From an uncultured Clostridia bacterium (GTDB lineage: Bacteria > Bacillota > Clostridia > Lachnospirales > Anaerotignaceae): a stretch of DNA of 64,000 bases. A program made the position numbers and the translations under genes. Positions 1 through 7,343 of this stretch are shown here, piece after piece; positions within the stretch are counted from its first letter, which is position 1; each line of letters opens with the position of its first letter. Where the stretch lies: positions 28,021 through 92,020 of the forward strand of contig CALWSR010000008.1 of assembly GCA_944384265.1 (NCBI GenBank), written 5' to 3'. A model generated the notes under the pieces. That model did not search any database and was not told the origin of the DNA. It was given only the letters and a program-made list of their open reading frames with translations.

Positions 1-778
1 TGGTGGATGTGATGTTAAAAAGCTCTCTAAATTCAGCCAAATCATTAGGGTCATTATTTACATTTGTCAGATTTAATCCTGTACCGCTGCTTAATGCTGC
101 TGCCAAGCCTGCCACGTTAGCAATATCTCCGACTGCACCTTCTGCCAATGTAATTGTTTTTGTTTCTCCTGCGCTGTTTCTAAATGAAATTTCATAAGCG
201 TCCAATCTGTCGTTTTTGGTCAATACATTACCAGTACCATCAGAAAAAACAGTCTGTTTTGCCTGCGCATCCTGCAAACTGCTGTCAAATGTAGCGGCAT
301 TCATATTGCCCTCTACACTTACAAGCTGTTTTTCCCCTGTTGTGGCTGTGGAATCAGCCAAAGAACCGTCTAAAAGATTGATGCCGTTGAAATTGGTGGA
401 ATCGGCGATTCTGTCGATTTCATCCTGCAGTTCTATGATTTCATCCTGCAATTTTTGTCTGTCTGCATCAGAATAGGTACCATTGGAAGCTTGTGTTGCC
501 AGCTCTACCATTCTGTTTAACATGGCGTGTACTTCTGTCAAAGCACCTTCACCAGTCTGCACCAATGAAATACCGTCTTGGGCATTTTGCTGTGCTGTTT
601 CCAAGCCTGTAATTTGCGCTCTCATTTTTTCGGAAATTGCCAAACCGGCTGCATTGTCTGCCGCACTGTTGATTTTATAACCGGAAGAAAGCTTTTGTAA
701 ATTTTTTGCCAATGCATTGTTGTTGCCGCTTAATTGGTTGTAAGAATTTAATGCAGAAATATTATGTTGAATAATCAT
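1..778 (-). CDS. hag: Flagellin, N-terminal part (runs off the window)
   Basis: Structural subunit of the flagellar filament, exported through the flagellar type III apparatus. Read on the minus strand, the protein starts [15 protein letters not shown] and continues with the conserved flagellin D0/D1 helix ([23 protein letters not shown]; about residues 28-50) and [17 protein letters not shown]. This is followed by a divergent central part at the window edge. The start at 778 is fixed by the flagellin N-terminus and by a strong AAGGAGG at about 786-792. The C-terminal D0 helix lies outside the window, so length cannot be judged. It lies directly downstream of csrA in the same orientation, and its leader holds a likely CsrA site. 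Family assignment is sure; the symbol hag is by analogy. Confidence 0.95.
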   Translation of the reverse strand, partial: MIIQHNISALNSYNQLSGNNNALAKNLQKLSSGYKINSAADNAAGLAISEKMRAQITGLETAQQNAQDGISLVQTGEGALTEVHAMLNRMVELATQASNGTYSDADRQKLQDEIIELQDEIDRIADSTNFNGINLLDGSLADSTATTGEKQLVSVEGNMNAATFDSSLQDAQAKQTVFSDGTGNVLTKNDRLDAYEISFRNSAGETKTITLAEGAVGDIANVAGLAAALSSGTGLNLTNVNNDPNDLAEFRELFNITST

Positions 779-785
779 AAAAAAA

Positions 786-820
786 CCTCCTTGAATACTG
801 TCAGGGGCGTCCTTTCCCCT
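786..820 (-). promoter_or_regulatory. Probable CsrA operator in flagellin leader (hairpin with GGA loop plus GGA in the Shine-Dalgarno)
   Basis: On the minus strand, AGGGG (820-816) can pair with CCCCT (807-803), presenting AAAGGACG as the loop. A GGA in a hairpin loop is the classical CsrA-binding determinant. The second GGA is the Shine-Dalgarno itself at 786-792. Two sites, one upstream and one on the ribosome site, is the arrangement known for CsrA repression of hag in Bacillus. The csrA gene lies immediately upstream. The binding itself is inferred. Confidence 0.6.
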
Positions 821-899
821 CTGATTATTACTTTTGATGATTTATTTCAATTTTTATGAGAAGGGGCCCTTCCTCCCACAAAAACCAAAAACAAAGCAA

Positions 900-1103
900 T
901 CACTTGGCTTTTTTCAATTTTTTTGTTCTTTGAATGCACTCCGGCACAGGGTGTTTTTTTTCATAATTTTCTCCCCGCTCAATACTGATGTGCTTTGGTG
1001 CATCAATGGCCAAGCGCAGACAGCCGTCTATTTCTACAACCTCCACAATGATGTTGCCTCCTATGACTATGTATTCTCCTGGATTCCTTCCCAACGAAAG
1101 CAT
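900..1103 (-). CDS. csrA: Carbon storage regulator CsrA (RNA-binding translational repressor)
   Basis: Small dimeric RNA-binding protein that represses translation by binding GGA motifs in mRNA leaders; in flagellated Firmicutes its main target is flagellin mRNA. The 67-residue product has the CsrA pattern: MLSLGRNPGEYIVIGGNI at the start, then a short beta strand and APKHISIERGENYEK near residue 35-50. It is slightly longer than usual, with a Lys-rich C-terminal tail. The start at 1103 has an AAGGAGGAG site at about 1109-1117. The gene is directly upstream of flagellin. No fliW, the usual CsrA antagonist, is present in the window; it may lie elsewhere. Confidence 0.93.
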   Translation of the reverse strand: MLSLGRNPGEYIVIGGNIIVEVVEIDGCLRLAIDAPKHISIERGENYEKKHPVPECIQRTKKLKKAK

Positions 1104-1128
1104 ATAAACTCCTCCTTGTGTTTTTTTT

Positions 1129-1251
1129 AATAGTCACACTATTGTTTATGTGTAAAAAAAAGTATTACTATTTTTAAAAAGTATAGTAATTCTTTTGTCT
1201 GTCTATTTTATATATCGTCACACTATTTTAAAACTTAATAGTAAAACTATT
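1129..1251. promoter_or_regulatory. Cluster of AATAGT/ACTATT dyads between csrA and the HTH regulator
   Basis: Three inverted repeats share the same half-site: AATAGTCACACTATT (1129-1143), ATTACTA...TAGTAAT (arms 1164-1170 and 1184-1190), and AATAGTAAAACTATT (1237-1251). In addition GTCACACTATT occurs twice in direct orientation (1133-1143, 1217-1227). This spacing in a divergent promoter region is typical of operators for a dimeric helix-turn-helix repressor. The regulator starting at 1327 is the obvious candidate to bind here. Binding is inferred. Confidence 0.6.
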
Positions 1252-1326
1252 ATTTTTTTTATTTGTGTTACTATATGGCGAAAAAGCCGCTTTTTTAATA
1301 AACTAATTTTAAGGCAGGTGAAAAAG

Positions 1327-1590
1327 ATGGCATTTAGTCAACAAGAGCTGGGCAAAAGAATACGAAATGAAAGAATCAAAAATAAATTGACCATAGAACG
1401 ACTTTGTGAGCTTTTAGATGTTTCTCCTTCTTTTATTGGATTGGTAGAACGGGGAACAAGTGGTATCAGCTTGGAAAAATTGTGCCGTCTTTCAGAAATT
1501 TTTCAAGTTTCTACGGATTATTTAATTAAAGGCATAGAAGACCCCAATGCACCGGCAAAAAAACAGCAGCAAATTCTTTGGATATTTTAA
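1327..1590 (+). CDS. XRE-family helix-turn-helix regulator, C-terminus frameshifted
   Basis: DNA-binding transcription factor of the Xre/HTH_3 class. Residues about 8-62 form the five-helix domain, with ELGKRIRNERIKNKLTIERL, then LDVSPSFIGLVERGTSG as the recognition region. The start at 1327 follows AGGCAGGTG; an in-frame upstream ATG has no ribosome site. The frame stops at 1590 after an 87-residue product. Just before this is a run of seven A (1557-1563) preceded by GC. Shifting by -1 in that run opens another 41 codons, ending at 1688 (LDILNTYLYNY, DEEITFVLDLLKFM), to give about 120 residues, the normal size for such regulators. It stands divergent from csrA, next to the dyad cluster, so it may control csrA-flagellin or itself. 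Confidence 0.8.
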   Translation: MAFSQQELGKRIRNERIKNKLTIERLCELLDVSPSFIGLVERGTSGISLEKLCRLSEIFQVSTDYLIKGIEDPNAPAKKQQQILWIF

Positions 1591-1992
1591 ATACCTATCT
1601 ATATAACTACACAGATGAAGAAATCACATTTGTTTTAGATTTGCTCAAGTTTATGAAACCTCGTGTAGAAATCAAATCCAAAAAATAAAATATATCATTT
1701 CAAAAAGGACTTTTGCAAAAATAACCAGAGGTTATGGTGCAAGGTCCTTTCTTTTATGTGCACCTATTTTTTGTATTTTATGAAAAAAGGCAGTCAGGAA
1801 AAGCATTGTATGTTTTTTACAAAATAAAAGCCATTGCAGTCTGCCAACAGTCAAAAAATCATTGCAGTCAATCCCTTTAGAGCAAAAAATGGAAAGGAGG
1901 TGAAGGATTTTTTCTATATCATAAAGGAAAGGAGGATTTTTTTGTTCACAGTAGTTATATGGAAATAAAACGCTAGGAAGGGAATTGATATT

Positions 1993-2262
1993 GTGAAAGA
2001 AGAAAATATGTTTCAACAAAAGCTGGAATCGTTTATACATGAATACATCGCAGAAAAAATCCATACCATTCGCCAGCAAAATCCCCTTTGCAAAGAATTG
2101 GTAGAGGCAAAATCGGCTGTGGCAAAGCAATTACAGGACTGCACTGCCTTTTGGTCCTATGAAGAGCTGGAAACACAATATATCATTGTATTGACAGAAG
2201 CTGTTTACAGACAGGCTATGGAGGATTTTTATTTTTTTGTTACATATTATTTAAAAAAATAA
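1993..2262 (+). CDS. Small hypothetical protein
   Basis: An 89-residue acidic, probably all-helical protein, not recognised. It starts with GTG at 1993 after a good AGGAAGGG site at about 1975-1982, which is the main reason to accept it. There is no signal peptide or membrane segment; the C-terminus is aromatic (DFYFFVTYYLKK). Size and helix content recall small uncharacterised clostridial proteins such as DUF6809, but the similarity is too weak to assign. It is a single gene, followed by a hairpin at 2273-2302. Confidence 0.5.
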   Translation: MKEENMFQQKLESFIHEYIAEKIHTIRQQNPLCKELVEAKSAVAKQLQDCTAFWSYEELETQYIIVLTEAVYRQAMEDFYFFVTYYLKK

Positions 2263-2272
2263 TATAAAAAAC

Positions 2273-2302
2273 AGTCTGGGATTTGAAAAAAATTCCCAGA
2301 CT
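2273..2302. terminator. Hairpin after the small hypothetical gene
   Basis: AGTCTGGGA (2273-2281) pairs perfectly with TCCCAGACT (2294-2302), giving a 9-bp stem with a 12-base A-rich loop. The downstream T-run is weak, so this may be a poor or factor-aided terminator. Confidence 0.5.
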
Positions 2303-2412
2303 CTATATATATTGTGTATGTTTTCTTTGGATTGCATTGCATATCTTTCTTGCTTTTGGTAAAATAAAACAGCCGGAATACAATCAAAACAGAATAAAAT
2401 GAGGTGAAGTAT

Positions 2413-3609
2413 TTGGACAAGGACCAGCGAAAAAAATATATTTTCACAAGTATTACATTATTTGGCGCCATTGCCGCAGCCATACTATTTTTCTTTTTTC
2501 TTTTTAAGCTAGACACTGTGCTGAAAGGGGCCCAAACGGTTTTAAACATATTGGCACCAATCAGCTATGGATTGGTGCTGGCATATCTTTTGACGCCTAT
2601 TTACAATAAATTTTTAAAAAAAATAGAACCCTTTATGATTGAAAGGGTTTCCAAAAAACGAGGAACCGCATTGGCAAAAACACTCAGCACCACAATCACA
2701 CTGCTTTTCATGTTTGCTGTTTTGACAGGCTTTTTTTGGATGGTATTTCCTCAGGTTTATAAAAGCATTTTGGGCATCATTGATTTGATTCCCCAAAGTG
2801 TAACAAAGGTATCCAAATGGCTGGAAACCATTTTTGAAAACAACATACAGGCACAGGAAACATTTCGCCAATATTTCGACGAGGGCAGCAAATATTTTGA
2901 AACATGGCTGGAAATGTCCCTTTTGCCCAGTATGCAGACATTTGTGACAAATCTTTCCACAGGTGTTTTTAAAGTATTGAATTTTTTGAAAAATTTTTTG
3001 ATTGGCATCATTGTGGCAGTATATGTATTAAACTGCAAAACCAAATTTGCCACACAGGCAAAAAAAATAATATACAGCATATGCAACGAAAATCTGGGCA
3101 GTGCCGTTATTTACGAAATCCGGTTTGTGCATCAGGTTTTTGGTGGATTTATCATTGGAAAGCTGATTGATTCCTTGATTATCGGAATCCTTTGCTACAT
3201 TTGCCTGACACTGATGAAAATGCCCTACACCATGTTAATCAGCGTCATTGTGGGCGTTACAAATGTAATACCATTTTTTGGCCCTTTTATTGGTGCCATT
3301 CCCAGCTTCTTTTTGCTTTTGATTGTTTCGCCCATACAAAGCTTGTATTTTATTATATTTATATTTATATTACAGCAGTTTGACGGCAATATTTTAGGCC
3401 CCAAAATATTGGGAGATTCCACAGGCCTCAGCAGCTTTTGGGTGTTGTTTTCCATACTCCTTTTTGGAGGACTGATGGGCTTTTTTGGCATGATTATAGG
3501 CGTACCGTTTTTTGCAGTGGCATACCATTTGATTTCTCAGGCAGTCAACAAAGCATTGGAAAAAAAGAAGCTTTCTACAAAAACGGAGGATTATAAAAAC
3601 ATTCCCTAG
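2413..3609 (+). CDS. AI-2E/PerM-family membrane permease
   Basis: Polytopic inner-membrane protein of the AI-2E transporter (PerM/YdbI/YtvI) family. Members are proposed exporters or Na+/H+ antiporters; the substrate here is unknown. There are about seven or eight hydrophobic segments: two near residues 10-65, one near 95-120, one near 195-215, and a dense block from 245 to 385. The last block includes the family-typical IIGKLIDSLIIGILCY, GVTNVIPFFGPFIGAIPS and DGNILGPKILGDSTGL motifs. Start choice: TTG at 2413 is placed six bases after GAGGTG (2401-2406). A GTG at 2404 lies inside that site and would add three residues. It is monocistronic. Confidence 0.85.
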   Translation: MDKDQRKKYIFTSITLFGAIAAAILFFFFLFKLDTVLKGAQTVLNILAPISYGLVLAYLLTPIYNKFLKKIEPFMIERVSKKRGTALAKTLSTTITLLFMFAVLTGFFWMVFPQVYKSILGIIDLIPQSVTKVSKWLETIFENNIQAQETFRQYFDEGSKYFETWLEMSLLPSMQTFVTNLSTGVFKVLNFLKNFLIGIIVAVYVLNCKTKFATQAKKIIYSICNENLGSAVIYEIRFVHQVFGGFIIGKLIDSLIIGILCYICLTLMKMPYTMLISVIVGVTNVIPFFGPFIGAIPSFFLLLIVSPIQSLYFIIFIFILQQFDGNILGPKILGDSTGLSSFWVLFSILLFGGLMGFFGMIIGVPFFAVAYHLISQAVNKALEKKKLSTKTEDYKNIP

Positions 3610-4130
3610 CTATATTTTTATTGGATGTGTTACATGAATATGAAAAATGATATGGCATACTGTTTCAAAACAGCACAAAGAAATTGGTGTTGTTGTTTTT
3701 GAAAGAAGGCGGCAAAGGAAATTAGAGATATTGCAAATGCTTCTCAATTCAGAGAGGTACTTTAAAAATGAGAGAAGAAATGCAAAGAACTGGTTTTGGC
3801 TGTAAAACCAATGCGGTATGGATTTCTATTTCCTATTGAAGTAACAGAATCTTTTTATTTCAAAGGGGGATTATTAGTAGCCCCCTTTTATGATGCATTG
3901 CAAACAGACAAGGCTTTATTCCATAGGGTGATATGATTGAGCAATGGTATGATATGGCCGAAAACAGACTGTTTTTACAGCAGCCGCTCCATATATGAAA
4001 AAAGCAGTGCTTGAAACAGAAAACTTCATAGATGCAAATGCTTTGAAGCCCTACTGTGGGGAATGCACTTTCCAATCTCTAGTGGCATCAAAACTAGATT
4101 GTATCCTATCTAAAACAACCAAAGCATAGC
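3610..4130. other. Gene-poor stretch with degenerate repeat traces
   Basis: No convincing gene; short ORFs here lack ribosome sites. The segment 3630-3868 shares phrases with two other non-coding stretches: GGATGTGTTA..TGAA...GAAAAATGATATG and a TTCTATTTC.TATTGAA block also occur at 63010-63230, and a 20-base AACTGGTTTTGGCTGTAAAA phrase also occurs at about 56308-56327. A perfect 8-bp hairpin AAAGGGGG/CCCCCTTT lies at 3862-3888. It reads as decayed leader or gene remnants. Confidence 0.4.
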
Positions 4131-4250
4131 GTACAAAAACCGGTTGCCTTTTGAGTAAATTCCACTCAGAAAACAGCCGGTTTTTTATTATCTGGAAACT
4201 TATTATCTAAAAACTTTCTTTGTGCAAGCTGCTGCAATTTCATTTTGCCG
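4131..4250 (-). repeat. Inverted-repeat copy A (terminator hairpin plus mini-ORF), partner of 6559-6664
   Basis: On the minus strand this segment aligns with 6559-6664 read on the plus strand, so the two copies face each other across the serine dehydratase genes. Shared parts are a start CAAAATGAAATTGCAGCAGC, a 17-bp imperfect GC-rich stem (CCGGTTGCCTTTTGAG with CTCAGAAAACAGCCGG), and a T-rich flank on the plus strand (4181-4186). A mini-ORF of 25 codons (4243 to 4166, minus) matches the 20-codon one in copy B; the difference is a 15-base in-frame expansion. It may serve as a terminator. Confidence 0.7.
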
Positions 4251-4328
4251 CAGCCCCTGAAATTTTTTATGTACAGCAAATGCTTGATTGAAAAAACAGA
4301 AGTATTTTTATAACTGCTTACAAAACAT

Positions 4329-5201
4329 TTATTTTTGCAAAACTCTTTCTGCAATGGCTTGGCCTGTGGGTGTTGCCGCCAAACCGCCCATTGCCGTTTC
4401 TTTTATTTTATAAGACATTTCTCTTCCAATTTGTCCCATGGCGTCAATAACGTCATCGGGCGGAATGACACTTTCAATGCCTGCCAAAACCATGTCTGCC
4501 GCTGCTACTGCATTGACTGCTCCAATGACATTTCTTTTTACACAAGGTACCTCTACCAAGCCTGCAACAGGGTCACAGGCCAGCCCCAAAAGATTTTTTA
4601 AAGCAATGGCTGCTGCATCTCCCACTTGCTTTGGTGTTCCCCCTTTGATGGCCGCCAAGCCTCCTGCTGTCATGGCGGATGCTGTGCCTACTTCTGCCTG
4701 ACAGCCGCCTGAAGCTCCTGCAATGGAGGCTCTTTCTGCCACCACCTTGCCAATGCCTGAGGCGATGTATAATGCTTCAATAATCTGTTTTTCTGTCGCT
4801 TTATTTTCTTTCAGCAATGTGACAAACACAGCCGGCATAATGCCGCAGGAGCCTGCTGTAGGCGCCGCCACAATTCTTTTCATACAAGCATTTGACTCAC
4901 TGACCTGCACTGCCTGTGTCATTACTTTATTGATGAAATCTCCACAAAGAGTATCCCCTTTTTTGCCATATTCCTCCAGCTTTTTTCCGTCTGTTCCCAC
5001 CAGTCCGCTGTTGGAACGCAAAGAACCGTCATACTGCTCTGCTGACAAAAGCATTGCTTTCCATATATTTTCCATTTCCTGTATGGATTCTTCTCTGGAT
5101 ACATCTCTTTCTGCCATATCATCCTGCAAAACCACTTCCCACAAAGGGATGTTCTTTTCCTCTGACATTGCGATCCATTCCTTGATTGCGTGATAAGACA
5201 T
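4329..5201 (-). CDS. sdaAA: L-serine dehydratase, iron-sulfur-dependent, alpha subunit
   Basis: Catalytic subunit of the [4Fe-4S] L-serine deaminase that turns L-serine into pyruvate and ammonia, cytosolic and oxygen-sensitive. At 290 residues it has the normal alpha-subunit size. Family Cys ligands are visible: one in AGSCGIMPAVF (near residue 118), and a pair in ACDPVAGLVEVPC near residues 208-219, separated by 11 residues as in the family. Glycine-rich GIGKVVAERASIAGASGG and the C-terminal MGGLAATPTGQAIA are typical. The start at 5201 follows the beta-subunit stop by one base, with GAGAGGTGG inside the beta gene as ribosome site, so the two are translationally linked. Confidence 0.95.
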   Translation of the reverse strand: MSYHAIKEWIAMSEEKNIPLWEVVLQDDMAERDVSREESIQEMENIWKAMLLSAEQYDGSLRSNSGLVGTDGKKLEEYGKKGDTLCGDFINKVMTQAVQVSESNACMKRIVAAPTAGSCGIMPAVFVTLLKENKATEKQIIEALYIASGIGKVVAERASIAGASGGCQAEVGTASAMTAGGLAAIKGGTPKQVGDAAAIALKNLLGLACDPVAGLVEVPCVKRNVIGAVNAVAAADMVLAGIESVIPPDDVIDAMGQIGREMSYKIKETAMGGLAATPTGQAIAERVLQK

Positions 5202-5202
5202 T

Positions 5203-5868
5203 TTATGCCACCTCTCTATTAAAATAAGTCACTTTTATGATTCCTTCCACCCGTTTGAGCCAATCCAATGCAGATTGAGGCATTTGCTGGTCAATTTCAA
5301 TTACCATACAGGCATAGCCGCCCCTTCTGTCACGGTACAAATGCATATTGGCAATGTTGACACCCTTATGGGCCAAAAGAGAAGTGACCTCTGCCACATG
5401 GCCAGGTTGGTCAACATTATGTATAATGAGTGTATTATATTCTCCGCTGAAATTGACATCAATATCATCAATTTTATTAATCATAATTCTGCCGCCGCCC
5501 AGTGAAGAGGCCTGTATTTTTAATGTTCTGCCATTTTCTCCCTCCATTTCAATGAGGGCTGTGTTGGGATGGGCCTCCTTCAAATCCTTGTTTTGTATGG
5601 AAAAGGCAAGTCCTTCCTCCTTTGCCACATCAAAGCTGTGTGGTATTCTCATATCATCCGGCTGCATACCCAATATCCCTGCCACCAATGCCTTATCTGT
5701 ACCATGGCCTACTCCCGTTGCTGCAAAGGAGCCATGCAAAAAAATATTTGCCTTTACAGGCTTTTCTGCCAACAGCTTTCTTGCAGTCAGTCCAATTCTG
5801 GTTGCTCCTGCTGTATGAGAGCTGGAGGGGCCGACCATAACCGGTCCTAAAATATCAAAAATGTTCAT
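5203..5868 (-). CDS. sdaAB: L-serine dehydratase, iron-sulfur-dependent, beta subunit (ACT domain)
   Basis: Partner of the alpha subunit in serine deamination. The N-terminal part (residues about 1-130) has the family hallmark GPSSSHTAGA, followed by GSFAATGVGHGTDKA. The C-terminal part (about 145-220) is an ACT regulatory domain with NTLIIHNVDQPGHVAEVT. In the family these residues help form the active site and the serine sensor. A GGGGGTATTTT leader precedes ATG at 5868. A plausible promoter on the minus strand has -35 TTGCAC (5945-5940) and -10 TATAAT (about 5921-5916). First gene of a two-gene operon. Confidence 0.95.
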   Translation of the reverse strand: MNIFDILGPVMVGPSSSHTAGATRIGLTARKLLAEKPVKANIFLHGSFAATGVGHGTDKALVAGILGMQPDDMRIPHSFDVAKEEGLAFSIQNKDLKEAHPNTALIEMEGENGRTLKIQASSLGGGRIMINKIDDIDVNFSGEYNTLIIHNVDQPGHVAEVTSLLAHKGVNIANMHLYRDRRGGYACMVIEIDQQMPQSALDWLKRVEGIIKVTYFNREVA

Positions 5869-5915
5869 AAAATACCCCCTATTTATTTAAAAATTTTATC
5901 ATTTTGAAAATTATG

Positions 5916-5945
5916 ATTATAATATTAATATCTATGATAGTGCAA
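5916..5945 (-). promoter_or_regulatory. Putative promoter of sdaAB-sdaAA
   Basis: On the minus strand TTGCAC (5945-5940) and TATAAT (5921-5916) are separated by 18 bases, and the -10 lies about 50 bases before the sdaAB start. It is a vegetative sigma-A-type match found by eye only. Confidence 0.4.
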
Positions 5946-5968
5946 ATTGTATAAAATGTCAATGACTG

Positions 5969-6558
5969 ACACAGAATTTCTATTTTTATACTAGGATATT
6001 GTACAGAAAAGCTAATTTTTATCCATATATAAAACACAGTGATTTTTGATGTAAAAAAGCAACAAGGGGTTTGCCCCATACAAGCATAGCTTCATGGGCT
6101 TGTATGATGAAGCAATCTGCTAGCTTTTTTTGTTATCTGCTGTTGTGAAAAAAGCTTACTGTTTTAGTATGAATCCTTCTCCCAGTTAGTATCTCTTTCA
6201 TTGATTTTATATTCTTTTTGCATTTTTTACTTCTCTGCAAATAACATCTGCACCAGTATATCTAAATATGCACCTCATATCCTGCTCTTTTTCCTAAAAA
6301 TTGATATGCTTATTTTAGGAGATATTTTCACCGGCATATGTATGTGGTTGGGGCATATCTCCGCTTTTATCATGATACGCTTTTTTTGTGCATATAATTT
6401 GTATTCCTATTTCTCTCATTGCCCTTTTTTTTACTATGCTTTTGCAACTGGCAAAGCCCGATTTTATGACGGTAAAAAGGCATTTTTCTGCATCAATGCC
6501 AAAGGGCTTTATGGAACCATGCCGCTAACAGGTGGTTTTATTTACACAAAAAAGGAGG
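5969..6558. other. Non-coding stretch with overlapping hairpins and a possible gene relic
   Basis: No supportable gene. A 135-residue plus-strand ORF (6201-6608) has Cys/Phe-rich junk composition and no ribosome site. At 6077-6132 CATACAAGC can pair with GCTTGTATG (6098-6106), or GCTTCAT (6089-6095) with ATGAAGC (6106-6112). The two are mutually exclusive, and a T-run follows at 6126-6132. At 6262-6284 a stretch identical to part of the lipid kinase gene (26508-26530) suggests a relic of a paralogue. Confidence 0.35.
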
Positions 6559-6664
6559 TGTGGCAAAATGAAATTGCAGCAGCTTGCACAAAGAAAGCTT
6601 CCAAATAATAAAAAGCCGGCTGTTTTCTGAGTGGAATTTGCTCAAAAGGCAACCGGCTTTGTAC
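6559..6664 (+). repeat. Inverted-repeat copy B (mini-ORF plus hairpin), partner of 4131-4250
   Basis: Contains a 20-codon ORF at 6568-6630 (MKLQQLAQRKLPNNKKPAVF) with an excellent AAAGGAGGTG site at 6551-6560. Its 3' half forms the long stem GCCGG...CCGGC (about 6614-6657). Read on the minus strand the stem is followed by TTTTTATTATT, so it can terminate the riboflavin operon that ends at 6722. Copy A keeps the same reading frame despite an insertion. Whether the peptide is made is unknown. Confidence 0.65.
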
Positions 6665-6669
6665 ACCAT

Positions 6670-6710
6670 GATATTAAAAGGGCCATTTTGCAACAGCCCC
6701 TTTTAATATC
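6670..6710. terminator. 13-bp perfect hairpin downstream of ribH
   Basis: GATATTAAAAGGG (6670-6682) pairs perfectly with CCCTTTTAATATC (6698-6710). It lies 12 bases past the ribH stop on the minus strand. There is no strong T-tail of its own, but the repeat-B hairpin with a T-run follows directly, so together they form the operon end. Confidence 0.6.
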
Positions 6711-6721
6711 ATATCAAAAAA

Positions 6722-7192
6722 TTATATGGATTTGCTTAAATTTACCATTTCTATGGCAGATACAGCACAATCATATCCTTTATTGCCTGCCTTTGTGCCT
6801 GCTCTTTCAATGGCCTGCTCAATAGAATCTGTTGTCAAAATGCCAAACAATACAGGCACTCCTGTTTGCAGTGAAACATGGGCAATTCCCTTTGAAACCT
6901 CACTGCAAACATAGTCATAATGAGAGGTGGCTCCCCGAATGACTGCTCCCAAGCAAATGACAGCATCATATTTTCCAGACTGGGCCATTTTGGAAGCAAT
7001 GAGGGGGATTTCAAATGCTCCCGGAACCCATGCCAGCACAATATCATCCGCATCTACATTATGACGCTTTAATCCGTCTACGGCTCCGCTAATCAGCTTG
7101 GATACAATAAATTCATTAAATCTGCTTGCTACAATAGCCACCTTGATATCATTTGCTACCAGATTTCCTTCTAATATTTTCATTTTTTTCAA
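6722..7192 (-). CDS. ribH: 6,7-dimethyl-8-ribityllumazine synthase
   Basis: Penultimate step of riboflavin synthesis: condenses 5-amino-6-ribitylamino-uracil with 3,4-dihydroxybutanone phosphate. It assembles as pentamers or 60-mer shells in the cytosol. The 156-residue length is normal. Signature parts are [48 protein letters not shown] (the catalytic His in the last is near residue 88), and [17 protein letters not shown]. Last gene of the rib operon, about 150 bases after ribBA. Confidence 0.97.
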   Translation of the reverse strand: MKKMKILEGNLVANDIKVAIVASRFNEFIVSKLISGAVDGLKRHNVDADDIVLAWVPGAFEIPLIASKMAQSGKYDAVICLGAVIRGATSHYDYVCSEVSKGIAHVSLQTGVPVLFGILTTDSIEQAIERAGTKAGNKGYDCAVSAIEMVNLSKSI

Positions 7193-7343
7193 TCCTTTCT
7201 TTGTTTTATCATTGGGTTTATGTAAATTATAAAGTTAGAAAAGCCTGCTAAAATATAAATATTTGCTTTTTTGTGTTTTGCTCAACAAGCCTTTGTATAA
7301 AAATTTGGTTTGTACTGTTTAGTGAATTTGTTTGGCGAATTCT

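Noticed and set aside
3860..4075. A 71-codon minus-strand ORF
   Set aside because: No ribosome site, and it spans the AAAGGGGG hairpin; better read as non-coding.
6201..6608. A 135-codon plus-strand ORF after the serine dehydratase promoter region
   Set aside because: Its composition (Phe, Cys, Tyr, Ile-rich) is that of AT-rich non-coding DNA, there is no ribosome site, and its 3' end reads through the repeat copy B in a different frame from the mini-ORF.
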